From assembly GCA_017547655.1 (NCBI GenBank), contig JAFYPF010000003.1, positions 1 to 42,056 on the forward strand: a stretch of DNA of 42,056 nucleotides, given 5' to 3'. The DNA is from Clostridia bacterium. GTDB taxonomy: Bacteria > Bacillota > Clostridia > Oscillospirales > CAG-272. Below the pieces are notes generated by a model. The model did not search any database. It saw only the letters and a program-made list of their open reading frames with translations, and was not told the origin of the DNA. Of the stretch, positions 6,186-14,270 are shown in pieces. How positions within the stretch are numbered: position 1 is the stretch's first letter; each line of letters starts with the position of its first letter. The translations under genes and the position numbers were made by a program.

Positions 6186-7799
6186 TCACATAAGCTTCAG
6201 CTTATTAAGTAAAGAGTAAACCTTATTTCCCTTGGGAATCATCATAATTTCATCCTTTGTAATAACCTTAAACAACAATACAGCAATCAAATAAACAACA
6301 ACAGCTACACAAATTGCTATCAAAGTAGCCAACTTTTCGTGAAAACCGTCAAATATAAAATATGCTCCCATAGCAGATAACGCACAAGGCACAGCCGCAA
6401 TAAAAGGTTTAAGAAAAACCTCTCTGAAATCAGGTATCAGCCCAACTTTTTTTGCAATAAACATAAAATTAAGAACAGCTATAGTCATATAACAAAGCAC
6501 CGTTCCGAGAGGTGCGCCATACATTTCAAGAGATGTACGCATCAACAAAAAAGTAGAGCCTATCTTAACAAACGCCCCCACAACCATTGATATAATAGGT
6601 AATCTTTCAAAATTATTTGCCTGCAATATAGCATTGGTAACAGAAAGCATTCCGACGAAGAATACAGCGATTGCGAGCACGGAAAGCAAAGGAGCAGCCA
6701 TTTCTACGGACTCTTTTTTAGAGAAAAGCAAGTTAAGTATGGGTTTAGAAAGTACAGAAAGGCCTAAAGCCGACGGGATTGCAATCAACGAAGCAATTTT
6801 CAAAGAGCTTGTCATTACCGAATTTGCTTTTTCGCGGTCGTTTTCCGCCAAAGCAGAAGAAACGTAAGGAACAATTGATGCGGAAATCGGGTAAATAAGC
6901 ACTGTAGGCATATTATACATAGACACAGCCAACGTAGAGTAATTACCAAACAGCGCAGTCGCCACATCTTTAGTATAACCGATACTTTGAAGGGTTCTTT
7001 GGATTACAACAGAATCGATAGCATCCGCAACACTCATTACCGAAGAGCTTACCGAAATAGGTATAGCAATAACAAATAAAGCCTTTATAATTTTCGAAGC
7101 ACTGCGTGCTTTAGCATCAGACACCTCCGTAAACTCGGTATCAAACTCATCGGTTTTAAATAGCAATCTATGAATAACAATATATGCCGTTCCGACAAAA
7201 ACTCCGAGAGTAAGCCCCAACAAAGCATAAGCTGCCACAACTGACAAATGATACCCTTTGTTTATGGCATAAGTAGCGAAAATTATACCTAATATAAATT
7301 TCCCAAGCGACTCCAGAACCTCAGAGATTGCAGTAGGCACCATATATTGATACCCCTGAAAATAACCTCTTATAGCACTGCAAATACAAATAAAAAACAA
7401 AGTAGGAGCAATTGCCAATATACAAATATTAGCAGGCTCATTTCCCATAAGAGCAGCAAAGCCGTTTGAGCCGAGCGCCATTATAGCAGTACCACCGGCA
7501 CCGATAAACATAAAGAGCGAAACGGCGGATTTAAATATCGCCTTAACCTCATTACGATTTCCTTGTGCTCTTGCGCGAGACACCATAATAGAAACGGCTA
7601 TAGGAAGACCGCCGGTAGATACAAGATAAAATGCAGTATATATTCTATAAGCAGAATTAAAATACCCCATTCCCTCGTCGCCCAACAAATTATGCAACGG
7701 AATTTTGTATAAGAGTCCTATGACCTTAACAAGCAAGTTGGCGATAGTAAGCACGACAACTCCCGAGAAAAACAAATTATTTCTGTTCTTTGATGACAA
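6186..7799 (-). CDS. spoVB: SpoVB-like MATE/MOP-family lipid flippase
   Basis: A 537-residue integral membrane protein with about 14 hydrophobic segments belongs to the polysaccharide-exporter branch of the MOP superfamily (SpoVB/YabM, Wzx, MurJ). Diagnostic stretches are NLLVKVIGLLYKIPL at the N-terminus and GGLPIAVSIMVSRA. Relatives flip undecaprenyl-linked cell-wall or spore-cortex precursors across the membrane. The start is TTG at 7799, chosen because AGGAGG lies eight bases upstream and no ATG fits. Context just before mazG in the yabM-to-yabR block favours a role in spore cortex or general wall precursor export. It cannot be told from sequence alone whether it is the main lipid II flippase. 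Confidence 0.88.
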   Translation of the reverse strand: MSSKNRNNLFFSGVVVLTIANLLVKVIGLLYKIPLHNLLGDEGMGYFNSAYRIYTAFYLVSTGGLPIAVSIMVSRARAQGNRNEVKAIFKSAVSLFMFIGAGGTAIMALGSNGFAALMGNEPANICILAIAPTLFFICICSAIRGYFQGYQYMVPTAISEVLESLGKFILGIIFATYAINKGYHLSVVAAYALLGLTLGVFVGTAYIVIHRLLFKTDEFDTEFTEVSDAKARSASKIIKALFVIAIPISVSSSVMSVADAIDSVVIQRTLQSIGYTKDVATALFGNYSTLAVSMYNMPTVLIYPISASIVPYVSSALAENDREKANSVMTSSLKIASLIAIPSALGLSVLSKPILNLLFSKKESVEMAAPLLSVLAIAVFFVGMLSVTNAILQANNFERLPIISMVVGAFVKIGSTFLLMRTSLEMYGAPLGTVLCYMTIAVLNFMFIAKKVGLIPDFREVFLKPFIAAVPCALSAMGAYFIFDGFHEKLATLIAICVAVVVYLIAVLLFKVITKDEIMMIPKGNKVYSLLNKLKLM

Positions 7800-7826
7800 A
7801 ACGATTTCCTCCTTTTCGTAATTTCA

Positions 7827-9101
7827 TCAAGCAAAAAAGCTTTTTCGCAACGTTTTCATTTCATGCTTAATTTTATCTATATCCAAAGTCGTATATTCAC
7901 CGTTTTCGTATAAAACTCTTCCGTCTACCATATTAAAACAAACGTCGGACGAATTCACACTATATACCAATGTATATATAGGTGAAAACATTGGGATATT
8001 GTTAACCCTGTCAAGGTCAAGCATAATAATATCAGCTTTTTTCCCCACCATTAACTCACCGCAATCATTTCTGTTTTGTGATATAGCACCGTTAACCGTA
8101 GCCAATTTCACAATTTCTTCTGCCTTTATAGACGACGGATCTCTGTCTATACCCTTTTGTAAAATCGCCGCAAGGTAAATTTCTTTCAAAATATCAAGCG
8201 TATTATTGGAAGCGGAGCTATCCGTTCCGAGGGCAACGTTTATACTGTGTTTAAGTATTTTCGAAAGCGGCATAACACCACTGCCGAGTTTCAAATTACT
8301 GGCAGGATTATGAACAACCGTAGAATTATATTTCTTCAATATATCCATATCATCTTCGGTAATCCAAACACAGTGAGCAAAAGAAACATTATTATTCAAA
8401 ATTCCCGTCTTTTCAAAAAAACCGGTCGGCGTAACACCATGTCTTGCAATACACTCATTATGCTCTTTTTCGGTTTCCGAAAGATGTATTTGATAAGCAA
8501 TATGCTTATCCTCTGTATACTCGGCGCAAAATCTTGCCATTGACTCAACATTCGTATACTCGGCATGAAGAGAAAAATCAACCTTAAGCCTACCCTCAAA
8601 AGCATTGTGATAATCTTTATAAAGCTGTACTGATTCTAAAAATCTATTATCTTTACTATGATCCGCAGCAGGAGCAAAAGATACAATTGAACGGCTAATA
8701 TTCGCCTTTATCCCCGTCTCTCCTACAGCCTCGGCAGTTTTGTCGCAAAAATAGTACATATCCGAAAACGAACATATACCGTTCTTTATCATCTCGGCAA
8801 TAGCAAATGAAGATGACTTATATACCATATCAGGTGTCAGTCTGTCCTCGGCGGGAAAAATCTTTTCATTCAGCCATCTGTCGAGAGGCAAATCTTCGCC
8901 ATATCCGCGCAAAAACTGCATCGCCGAATGTGTATGACAGTTATAAAGGCCCGGACAAACAAGCTTATCCTTTGTGTTTATAACCCTGTCAAAGTCCCCG
9001 TCAGGTTTTTCTCTTCCAATATAAGAAATATACTGTCCGTCAACAGCGATATAGCACTCGCCGTGCCCCAACACCTCTGTTTTATCAAATAAAATCTTCA
9101 T
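7827..9101 (-). CDS. Amidohydrolase, MTA/SAH deaminase family
   Basis: The 424-residue product has the zinc amidohydrolase layout: CPGLYNCHTHSAM with metal-binding His56 and His58, HLSETEKEH near residue 204, the FAHCVWI region, and GTDSSASNNTLD with the catalytic Asp near residue 294. The closest named group is 5-methylthioadenosine/S-adenosylhomocysteine deaminase (MtaD), which deaminates the adenine of these nucleosides to the inosine form. Other cytosine- or guanine-deaminase-like activities are possible. ATG at 9101 has GGAG upstream. It lies between the P-loop kinase gene and spoVB with short gaps, suggesting co-transcription and a nucleoside-salvage theme with the kinase. Confidence 0.82.
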   Translation of the reverse strand: MKILFDKTEVLGHGECYIAVDGQYISYIGREKPDGDFDRVINTKDKLVCPGLYNCHTHSAMQFLRGYGEDLPLDRWLNEKIFPAEDRLTPDMVYKSSSFAIAEMIKNGICSFSDMYYFCDKTAEAVGETGIKANISRSIVSFAPAADHSKDNRFLESVQLYKDYHNAFEGRLKVDFSLHAEYTNVESMARFCAEYTEDKHIAYQIHLSETEKEHNECIARHGVTPTGFFEKTGILNNNVSFAHCVWITEDDMDILKKYNSTVVHNPASNLKLGSGVMPLSKILKHSINVALGTDSSASNNTLDILKEIYLAAILQKGIDRDPSSIKAEEIVKLATVNGAISQNRNDCGELMVGKKADIIMLDLDRVNNIPMFSPIYTLVYSVNSSDVCFNMVDGRVLYENGEYTTLDIDKIKHEMKTLRKSFFA

Positions 9102-9119
9102 TATTATACTCCATAAATT

Positions 9120-10031
9120 TCACCCTAAGAATTCGTGATAAACCGACCTTTCCGGCAAATACTCGGGACTTATATCAAAAAATTCTTGCATTTTCTCTCT
9201 GATTTCTTTAGCTTTTGAAAAAAACTCATATTCCGGTTTTATATCTTTTAACAACCCAAGAACGTTATTTCTTATCATAAAAGGCTCGTATTCCATAAAA
9301 GAATCAAGTTCAATATCAAACTGCCCAGCAAAGGGTAAGATATGCAAATCTTCATTTCGGGAAACCCCTTTCCACATTTCAAACGTCACCTCAGGAGGAG
9401 CGTTTCTAAACTTGGCATCCCTTATCATACGGCGCATAAATCTTATCTGCCTGTTTGTAAAGAACACACCGTTTACTTCAACGTCGGGCACAACCGAAAT
9501 CTGAACACTCTTAAATCCACAATGAATATGCTCTGTAACCTCAGGGTAAACAGCCTGTATTCCCTCTAAAATAATGTAGTTATATCTCGAAGAATCAAAC
9601 TCATAAACACTGTCTCTTCTACCTTTTTCAAAACTATATCTCGGGAGACTAACCTGTTTATTTTCAAGAATACCATCAATGCACGCTTCAAAACAATCGA
9701 GATCTATAGACAGTGCCGAATCATAGTCGACTTCAGAAAGCCCTCTTTCTTTCGATTCTTTTTCGAGCTGTTTTCTTGATTTATAAAAATCGTCTATAGA
9801 AATAACTCCGACTTTTCCGCCGTTCTTTTCAAGCGCCGAAATAAATCTTGATGCAGTAGTAGTCTTTCCCGAACAAGTCGGACCTGAAAGAGTAATAATT
9901 CTCGTTCTGTGTTCGGCAATAAAATCAGACGATCTTTCAAGCTGTGCTTCAAATTCATTTTCGCACTTCAAAACAAATTCTTTTTTCTGTTCTTCATTTA
10001 ACAAATCTACGTTATATGAATAAGTTTTCAT
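9120..10031 (-). CDS. Uridine kinase-like P-loop kinase
   Basis: The 303-residue protein carries a Walker A motif GPTCSGKTTT at residues 50-59, a Walker-B-like ISIDDFYKSR, and YIILEGIQAVYP. These are characteristic of the uridine kinase/phosphoribulokinase superfamily, which phosphorylates nucleosides or sugars with ATP. Clostridial relatives usually carry an N-terminal TGS-like extension; here only about 45 residues precede the kinase core. AAGGAG precedes the ATG, which overlaps the hemZ stop in an ATGA. Substrate is not determinable. Its position next to an adenosine-type deaminase suggests nucleoside metabolism, but this is inference. Confidence 0.78.
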   Translation of the reverse strand: MKTYSYNVDLLNEEQKKEFVLKCENEFEAQLERSSDFIAEHRTRIITLSGPTCSGKTTTASRFISALEKNGGKVGVISIDDFYKSRKQLEKESKERGLSEVDYDSALSIDLDCFEACIDGILENKQVSLPRYSFEKGRRDSVYEFDSSRYNYIILEGIQAVYPEVTEHIHCGFKSVQISVVPDVEVNGVFFTNRQIRFMRRMIRDAKFRNAPPEVTFEMWKGVSRNEDLHILPFAGQFDIELDSFMEYEPFMIRNNVLGLLKDIKPEYEFFSKAKEIREKMQEFFDISPEYLPERSVYHEFLG

Positions 10032-11512
10032 TCGTTCTCCTTATAAAAATCGATAATTCTGTTGAAAATACCGTCTATTTTTTCAGGCTCCTTGTTCATA
10101 TCAAGATATTCGTACGGATATTTGGGGAAAGCAATACGCTCCATAGTTTTATTTTTTTGCGAAATAAGTTTTGTTACGCCGCCCGCGCCACAAGCAAATA
10201 CGGAATGAACATCTTCCATCATATAAATATTATATAAACCTTCGCTTCCGGGTTTAGCATAACCTACATTTTCAAGATTACCCACGGTGTTCTTTTGCCT
10301 ATAAATATAATAAGGCATATATCCGGCATTTTTAGTCTTTACAAAAGCATAAGAAACACTTTTCGGAGTATCTCCACCGGCTCTTGAATATATATCGGAA
10401 TTATATCTCAATATATCCGCCGCCTTCTTTACGCAAAAAGTATGAACAGTAACGTTGTCGGGTGACAATTCCAGAATAGAGTCAACAGTCTTGGTAAACC
10501 CTGCAAACGTATCTCCCGGCAAACCTGCAATAAGGTCGGTATTTATATATTTTATGCCACTTTCTCTTGCAATATTATACGCCCTAAAGAAATCCTCGGA
10601 GGTATGCTTTCTGACAATCTGCTTTAAAACAGAATCGTTCAGAGTTTGGGGATTTATACTAACACGAGTAACACCGTATTTTACAGCAACGTCAAGTTTT
10701 TCTTTGGTAATAGTATCGGGACGTCCCGCCTCAAGAGTAAATTCCTTCAAAGAAAAGACGTCAACGTTTTCTGCAACCTTTGCAAGAAGCTCCTCAAGCT
10801 GTTTTTCATTCAAGGTTGTAGGCGTTCCGCCGCCTATATAGACGGTAACAACTTTTTTTCCAACCTTGTTTATGGTACCAAACATTCTATCAATATCTTT
10901 TTTCAGTCTTTCAAGATAATCGGGAATAAGAGACAACAGCCTCGGTGTTGCATACGAAACAAAGGAACAGTATGCGCATCTTGAAGGACAAAAGGGTATG
11001 GATATATAAACCGAACAAGCATTTTCCTCGGTTGAATCAATTATTTTCTTTTCAACAGCAGCAATTTCCGTAACAAGCGTTGATTTTTTAGGATTTAAAA
11101 AATATTCCTTTTCCATTGTCTTTTTCACAGAAGAAATACTCATACCTGCATCAAGCATTTCTGCGGCAATCTTTGCGGGTCTAACACCTGTAAGAATACC
11201 CCATGGCGGAACAGTTCCGAAAAACCTCTTCCCTGCTTCAAAAACAGCTATCCCGACAGCTATTTTCGCAGTTCTGTTTTTTGTATATTCTTTTTTATAT
11301 TTTTCAAATCTCGAGCCGGTTTTCATTTTTGCATCTTGCTTTATTGAAGCAAAGGCTTCAACACCCTCATCAGACTCTCTGAAGCTTACGGACACAACTG
11401 GAACCCCCTTTGTCTCTTCTTCAGACTCTGCAAACTTTGCGCCCGGAAAAAACAACATACAAAGGGACTGCACGTAATATTTATTTATATTTCCTTCTGT
11501 TTTTACAATCAT
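10028..11512 (-). CDS. hemZ: Radical SAM coproporphyrinogen dehydrogenase-like HemZ
   Basis: The 494-residue product has the radical SAM cluster motif CPSRCAYC (Cys175, Cys179, Cys182) followed by VYIGGGTPTTLNEKQL and the SINPQTLND and GLPGDTFAGF motifs of the HemN/HemZ family. The roughly 160-residue N-terminal extension (with PWGILTGVRPAKIA) is specific to HemZ of Firmicutes. HemN-type enzymes decarboxylate coproporphyrinogen III without oxygen. Many HemN-like and HemZ proteins have other or unknown functions, and no other haem genes are present here, so the reaction is uncertain. Its ATG lies just behind a hairpin and has no well-spaced Shine-Dalgarno sequence. Confidence 0.85.
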   Translation of the reverse strand: MIVKTEGNINKYYVQSLCMLFFPGAKFAESEEETKGVPVVSVSFRESDEGVEAFASIKQDAKMKTGSRFEKYKKEYTKNRTAKIAVGIAVFEAGKRFFGTVPPWGILTGVRPAKIAAEMLDAGMSISSVKKTMEKEYFLNPKKSTLVTEIAAVEKKIIDSTEENACSVYISIPFCPSRCAYCSFVSYATPRLLSLIPDYLERLKKDIDRMFGTINKVGKKVVTVYIGGGTPTTLNEKQLEELLAKVAENVDVFSLKEFTLEAGRPDTITKEKLDVAVKYGVTRVSINPQTLNDSVLKQIVRKHTSEDFFRAYNIARESGIKYINTDLIAGLPGDTFAGFTKTVDSILELSPDNVTVHTFCVKKAADILRYNSDIYSRAGGDTPKSVSYAFVKTKNAGYMPYYIYRQKNTVGNLENVGYAKPGSEGLYNIYMMEDVHSVFACGAGGVTKLISQKNKTMERIAFPKYPYEYLDMNKEPEKIDGIFNRIIDFYKENE

Positions 11513-11517
11513 TTTTC

Positions 11518-11539
11518 GAAAAGACGGCCTCTACCGTCT
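11518..11539 (-). terminator. Hairpin with T-run in the hemZ leader
   Basis: AGACGG (11534-11539 on the minus strand) pairs with CCGTCT (11522-11527) around a six-base loop and is followed by TTTTCG directly before the hemZ start. It resembles a short terminator closing the relA-dtd unit. The SD-like GGGAG lies at its 5' foot, so it may instead affect hemZ translation. Confidence 0.4.
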
Positions 11540-11567
11540 CCCTTTCTTCAGTTTAATTTTAACAAAT

Positions 11568-12029
11568 TCACTTTCTGCTTTTCTTTAAATCATCACTATC
11601 GAGTACTATAGTAACAGGACCGTCATTTATAAGACTCACTTTCATATCTGCACCAAATATTCCCTTTTCCGTTGTAATACCTTTATCTCTCATCTCGGAA
11701 ATAAAAAGCTCATACAACTCATTTGCCTCGGTCGGGGACGCAGCATTAAAGAAATCGGGACGATTTCCCCGTCTGCATTCAGCGCATAAAGTGAACTGCG
11801 AAATAGCAAGTACCGAACCTCCGACATCTGTCAAGTTAAGATTCATTTTTTCATTTTCGTCTTCAAAAATTCTCATTTTGCTTATTTTTTCAGCCAATTT
11901 AACAGCCTCTTCCGATGTATCTCCTTTCGAAACACCGATAAGCAACATAAAACCTTTTCCTATTTTGCCAACCACATTTCCCTCAACAGATACGGAAGCC
12001 TCGCTAACTCTTTGTATAACTATTCTCAT
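11568..12029 (-). CDS. dtd: D-aminoacyl-tRNA deacylase
   Basis: This proofreading enzyme releases D-amino acids (and glycine) from mischarged tRNA. The 153-residue product begins MRIVIQRVSEASV and contains the two active-site cross-dimer motifs, SQFTLCAE and NDGPVTIV (Gly-Pro motif), plus RRGNRPDF. The start at 12029 has AGAGGTAA upstream. An in-frame codon further up is rejected because it overlaps relA by 20 bases and adds non-conserved residues. relA-dtd order is widely conserved in Firmicutes. Confidence 0.95.
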   Translation of the reverse strand: MRIVIQRVSEASVSVEGNVVGKIGKGFMLLIGVSKGDTSEEAVKLAEKISKMRIFEDENEKMNLNLTDVGGSVLAISQFTLCAECRRGNRPDFFNAASPTEANELYELFISEMRDKGITTEKGIFGADMKVSLINDGPVTIVLDSDDLKKSRK

Positions 12030-12045
12030 ATAAATTACCTCTTTA

Positions 12046-14244
12046 TCAGGTATAACCGCGTACAATGTCAGTTATGCTCTTAACCGATTTCAGCCTGGAT
12101 ACTATTGAGTTATAGTGGTCAAGATTCTTACATCCCACGACCATATTGATTATAATCTCATCATTAGCCTTTGACTGTGTATTGATCTGTAAAAGAGTTA
12201 CTTTCATTTCAGCAAGTATAGTCGTAATATCAACAAGCAACGTCATATTGTTTACTGCAAATATCTTCAACACAGCCTCAAAAATGCCGCTTCCCTGTGT
12301 CATAGACGGCATATCCCAATATGCGCTTACCCAACGCTCATTATACTCTTCTTTAATGATGTTGGACTCAACGTTAGGACAATCTCTCTTATGAATAGAT
12401 ATTCCGTACCCCTTCGTTACAAAGCCGATAATCGTATCTCCCGGAAGAGGGTTACAACACTTTGCAAACTTAACCTGACAATCGTCAATTCCGTCAACAA
12501 TAACACCGCCTATATTTTTATTGACTTTGCTCGGAGTCTTAATATCCGTAACATCAAACAGCTTTTTCGGAGCCTCTTCGACCTTAACCACTCTGTCAAA
12601 CTCATCATGAAGCTTGGCTGCTATCTTCGAAATGCTTAAACCGCCGTAACCTATAACATTGTAAAAATCATCTAAACTTTGAACGCCAATACGCCCTGCA
12701 ACATTGTTAAGTATCTCATCTCTTTGTTCGTCGGTATAGTATCTCTCATACTTTCTGAATTCTTTTTCGATTTCAGTTTTACCGACAATAATATTTTCAG
12801 CTTTTCTCTCTTTTTTAAACCATTGTCTGATTTTGGTTCTTGCTTCAGACGTTTTTACGATATTAAGCCAATCTCTGCTCGGACCTTTAGTGCCGGATGA
12901 GGTTAAAATTTCAACTATATCACCATTTTTGGGTACTCTGTCAATCGAAACAATAGCCCCGTTTATTTTCGCACCAACCATCTTATTACCGACAGCAGAG
13001 TGAATGGCATAAGCAAAGTCAATAACCGTTGAGCCGTAAGGAAGAGTTATAACGTCGCCCTTTGGGGTAAATACAAACGTCTCGTCATGGAATATGTCAA
13101 TCTTAAGCATATCCATAAATTCATCCGAGTCTCCCGAATAATCCTGACTCTCGATAATCTTTAAAATCCAGTTAAGTTTTTCATCTATTTCGTCCTTATT
13201 ACTCTTTTCTCCCGTCTTATATTTCCAATGCGCCGCAATACCGTATTCGGCAATATGGTGCATATCCCACGTTCTTATTTGCACCTCAAAAGGAACACCG
13301 CCCCTGCCTATAACAGTCGTATGCAGTGATCTATAAAGATTGGGTTTTGGGGTAGAAATATAATCCTTAAATCTGCCCGGAACCGATTTAAACATATCGT
13401 GTATAATACCCAAAACGGTATAACACTCAAGCTCTGTATCTACAATTACACGAAGAGCATAAAAATCATAGATTTCATCAAACTGCTTGTTCTGCTCAAA
13501 CATTTTCTTATAAGTACTGTAAACAGACTTAATTCTTCCGTCAAGCGTAAACTTTATGTTATTTTCAGTCAACTTATCCGCAATAAAACCTCTTGCTTTT
13601 TCGAGAAAGTCTTTATTTTGTCCGTATTTCTGCTGAATAGTCGTATTTACTTCTTCATAACCAATAGGATCAAGATAGGCAAGAGAAAGATTTTCAAGCT
13701 CGTGATTGATCTTTTGCATACCGAGTCTGTGCGCAAGAGGCGCATAGACGTACATAGTCTCAAGTGCAGTTATCCTCTGCTTTTTAGGAGGCTTTGCAGA
13801 CAAAGTACGCATATTGTGAAGTCTATCGCAAAGCTTTATAAAAATAACTCTTATATCCTTTGACATAGCAAGAAACATTTTACGGAGATTTTCCATATGT
13901 TCCTCTTCTTTGTCTTCAAACGGTATTCTGACAAGCTTCGTCAAACCGTCAACGAGCATAGCAGTCTCGCTGCCAAACTCTCTTTCTATGTCTCTGAGAT
14001 CACAGCCGCAGTCTTCAACGGTATCGTGAAGCAATGCCGCACATATAGAGGCTGTATCAAGTTCAAGCTTTGCAACTATTTCAGCAACGGCAATAGGATG
14101 AGATACAAATGGTTCACCACTTGCTCTAAACTGTCCGTCGTGAAGCTGTTTTGCCTTAATATAGGCGCTTTTTATTTTTTCTATATCATAGTGCTTGTTT
14201 GTCTTTTCAAGCATTGATATAAGTTTTTCTATATCGGAATACAT
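12046..14244 (-). CDS. relA: Bifunctional (p)ppGpp synthetase/hydrolase
   Basis: The Rel enzyme makes the alarmone (p)ppGpp from ATP and GDP/GTP at stalled ribosomes and also degrades it. In this 732-residue protein the N-terminal HD hydrolase domain is intact (His49, HD at 73-74, then TVED). The synthetase domain follows with GRIKSVYSTYKKM and VQIRTWDMHHIAEYG. A TGS domain (FTPKGDVITLPYGS) comes next, then a zinc-finger-like region with CQVKFAKCCNPLPGD, and a C-terminal ACT domain. Length and order are normal for a full-length Rel. ATG at 14244 has AGAGGA upstream. The usual apt gene between recJ and relA is absent. It lies in the same strand run as the c-di-AMP synthase gene. Confidence 0.96.
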   Translation of the reverse strand: MYSDIEKLISMLEKTNKHYDIEKIKSAYIKAKQLHDGQFRASGEPFVSHPIAVAEIVAKLELDTASICAALLHDTVEDCGCDLRDIEREFGSETAMLVDGLTKLVRIPFEDKEEEHMENLRKMFLAMSKDIRVIFIKLCDRLHNMRTLSAKPPKKQRITALETMYVYAPLAHRLGMQKINHELENLSLAYLDPIGYEEVNTTIQQKYGQNKDFLEKARGFIADKLTENNIKFTLDGRIKSVYSTYKKMFEQNKQFDEIYDFYALRVIVDTELECYTVLGIIHDMFKSVPGRFKDYISTPKPNLYRSLHTTVIGRGGVPFEVQIRTWDMHHIAEYGIAAHWKYKTGEKSNKDEIDEKLNWILKIIESQDYSGDSDEFMDMLKIDIFHDETFVFTPKGDVITLPYGSTVIDFAYAIHSAVGNKMVGAKINGAIVSIDRVPKNGDIVEILTSSGTKGPSRDWLNIVKTSEARTKIRQWFKKERKAENIIVGKTEIEKEFRKYERYYTDEQRDEILNNVAGRIGVQSLDDFYNVIGYGGLSISKIAAKLHDEFDRVVKVEEAPKKLFDVTDIKTPSKVNKNIGGVIVDGIDDCQVKFAKCCNPLPGDTIIGFVTKGYGISIHKRDCPNVESNIIKEEYNERWVSAYWDMPSMTQGSGIFEAVLKIFAVNNMTLLVDITTILAEMKVTLLQINTQSKANDEIIINMVVGCKNLDHYNSIVSRLKSVKSITDIVRGYT

Positions 14245-14270
14245 ATAATCCTCTTAAAAATTTATAAATT

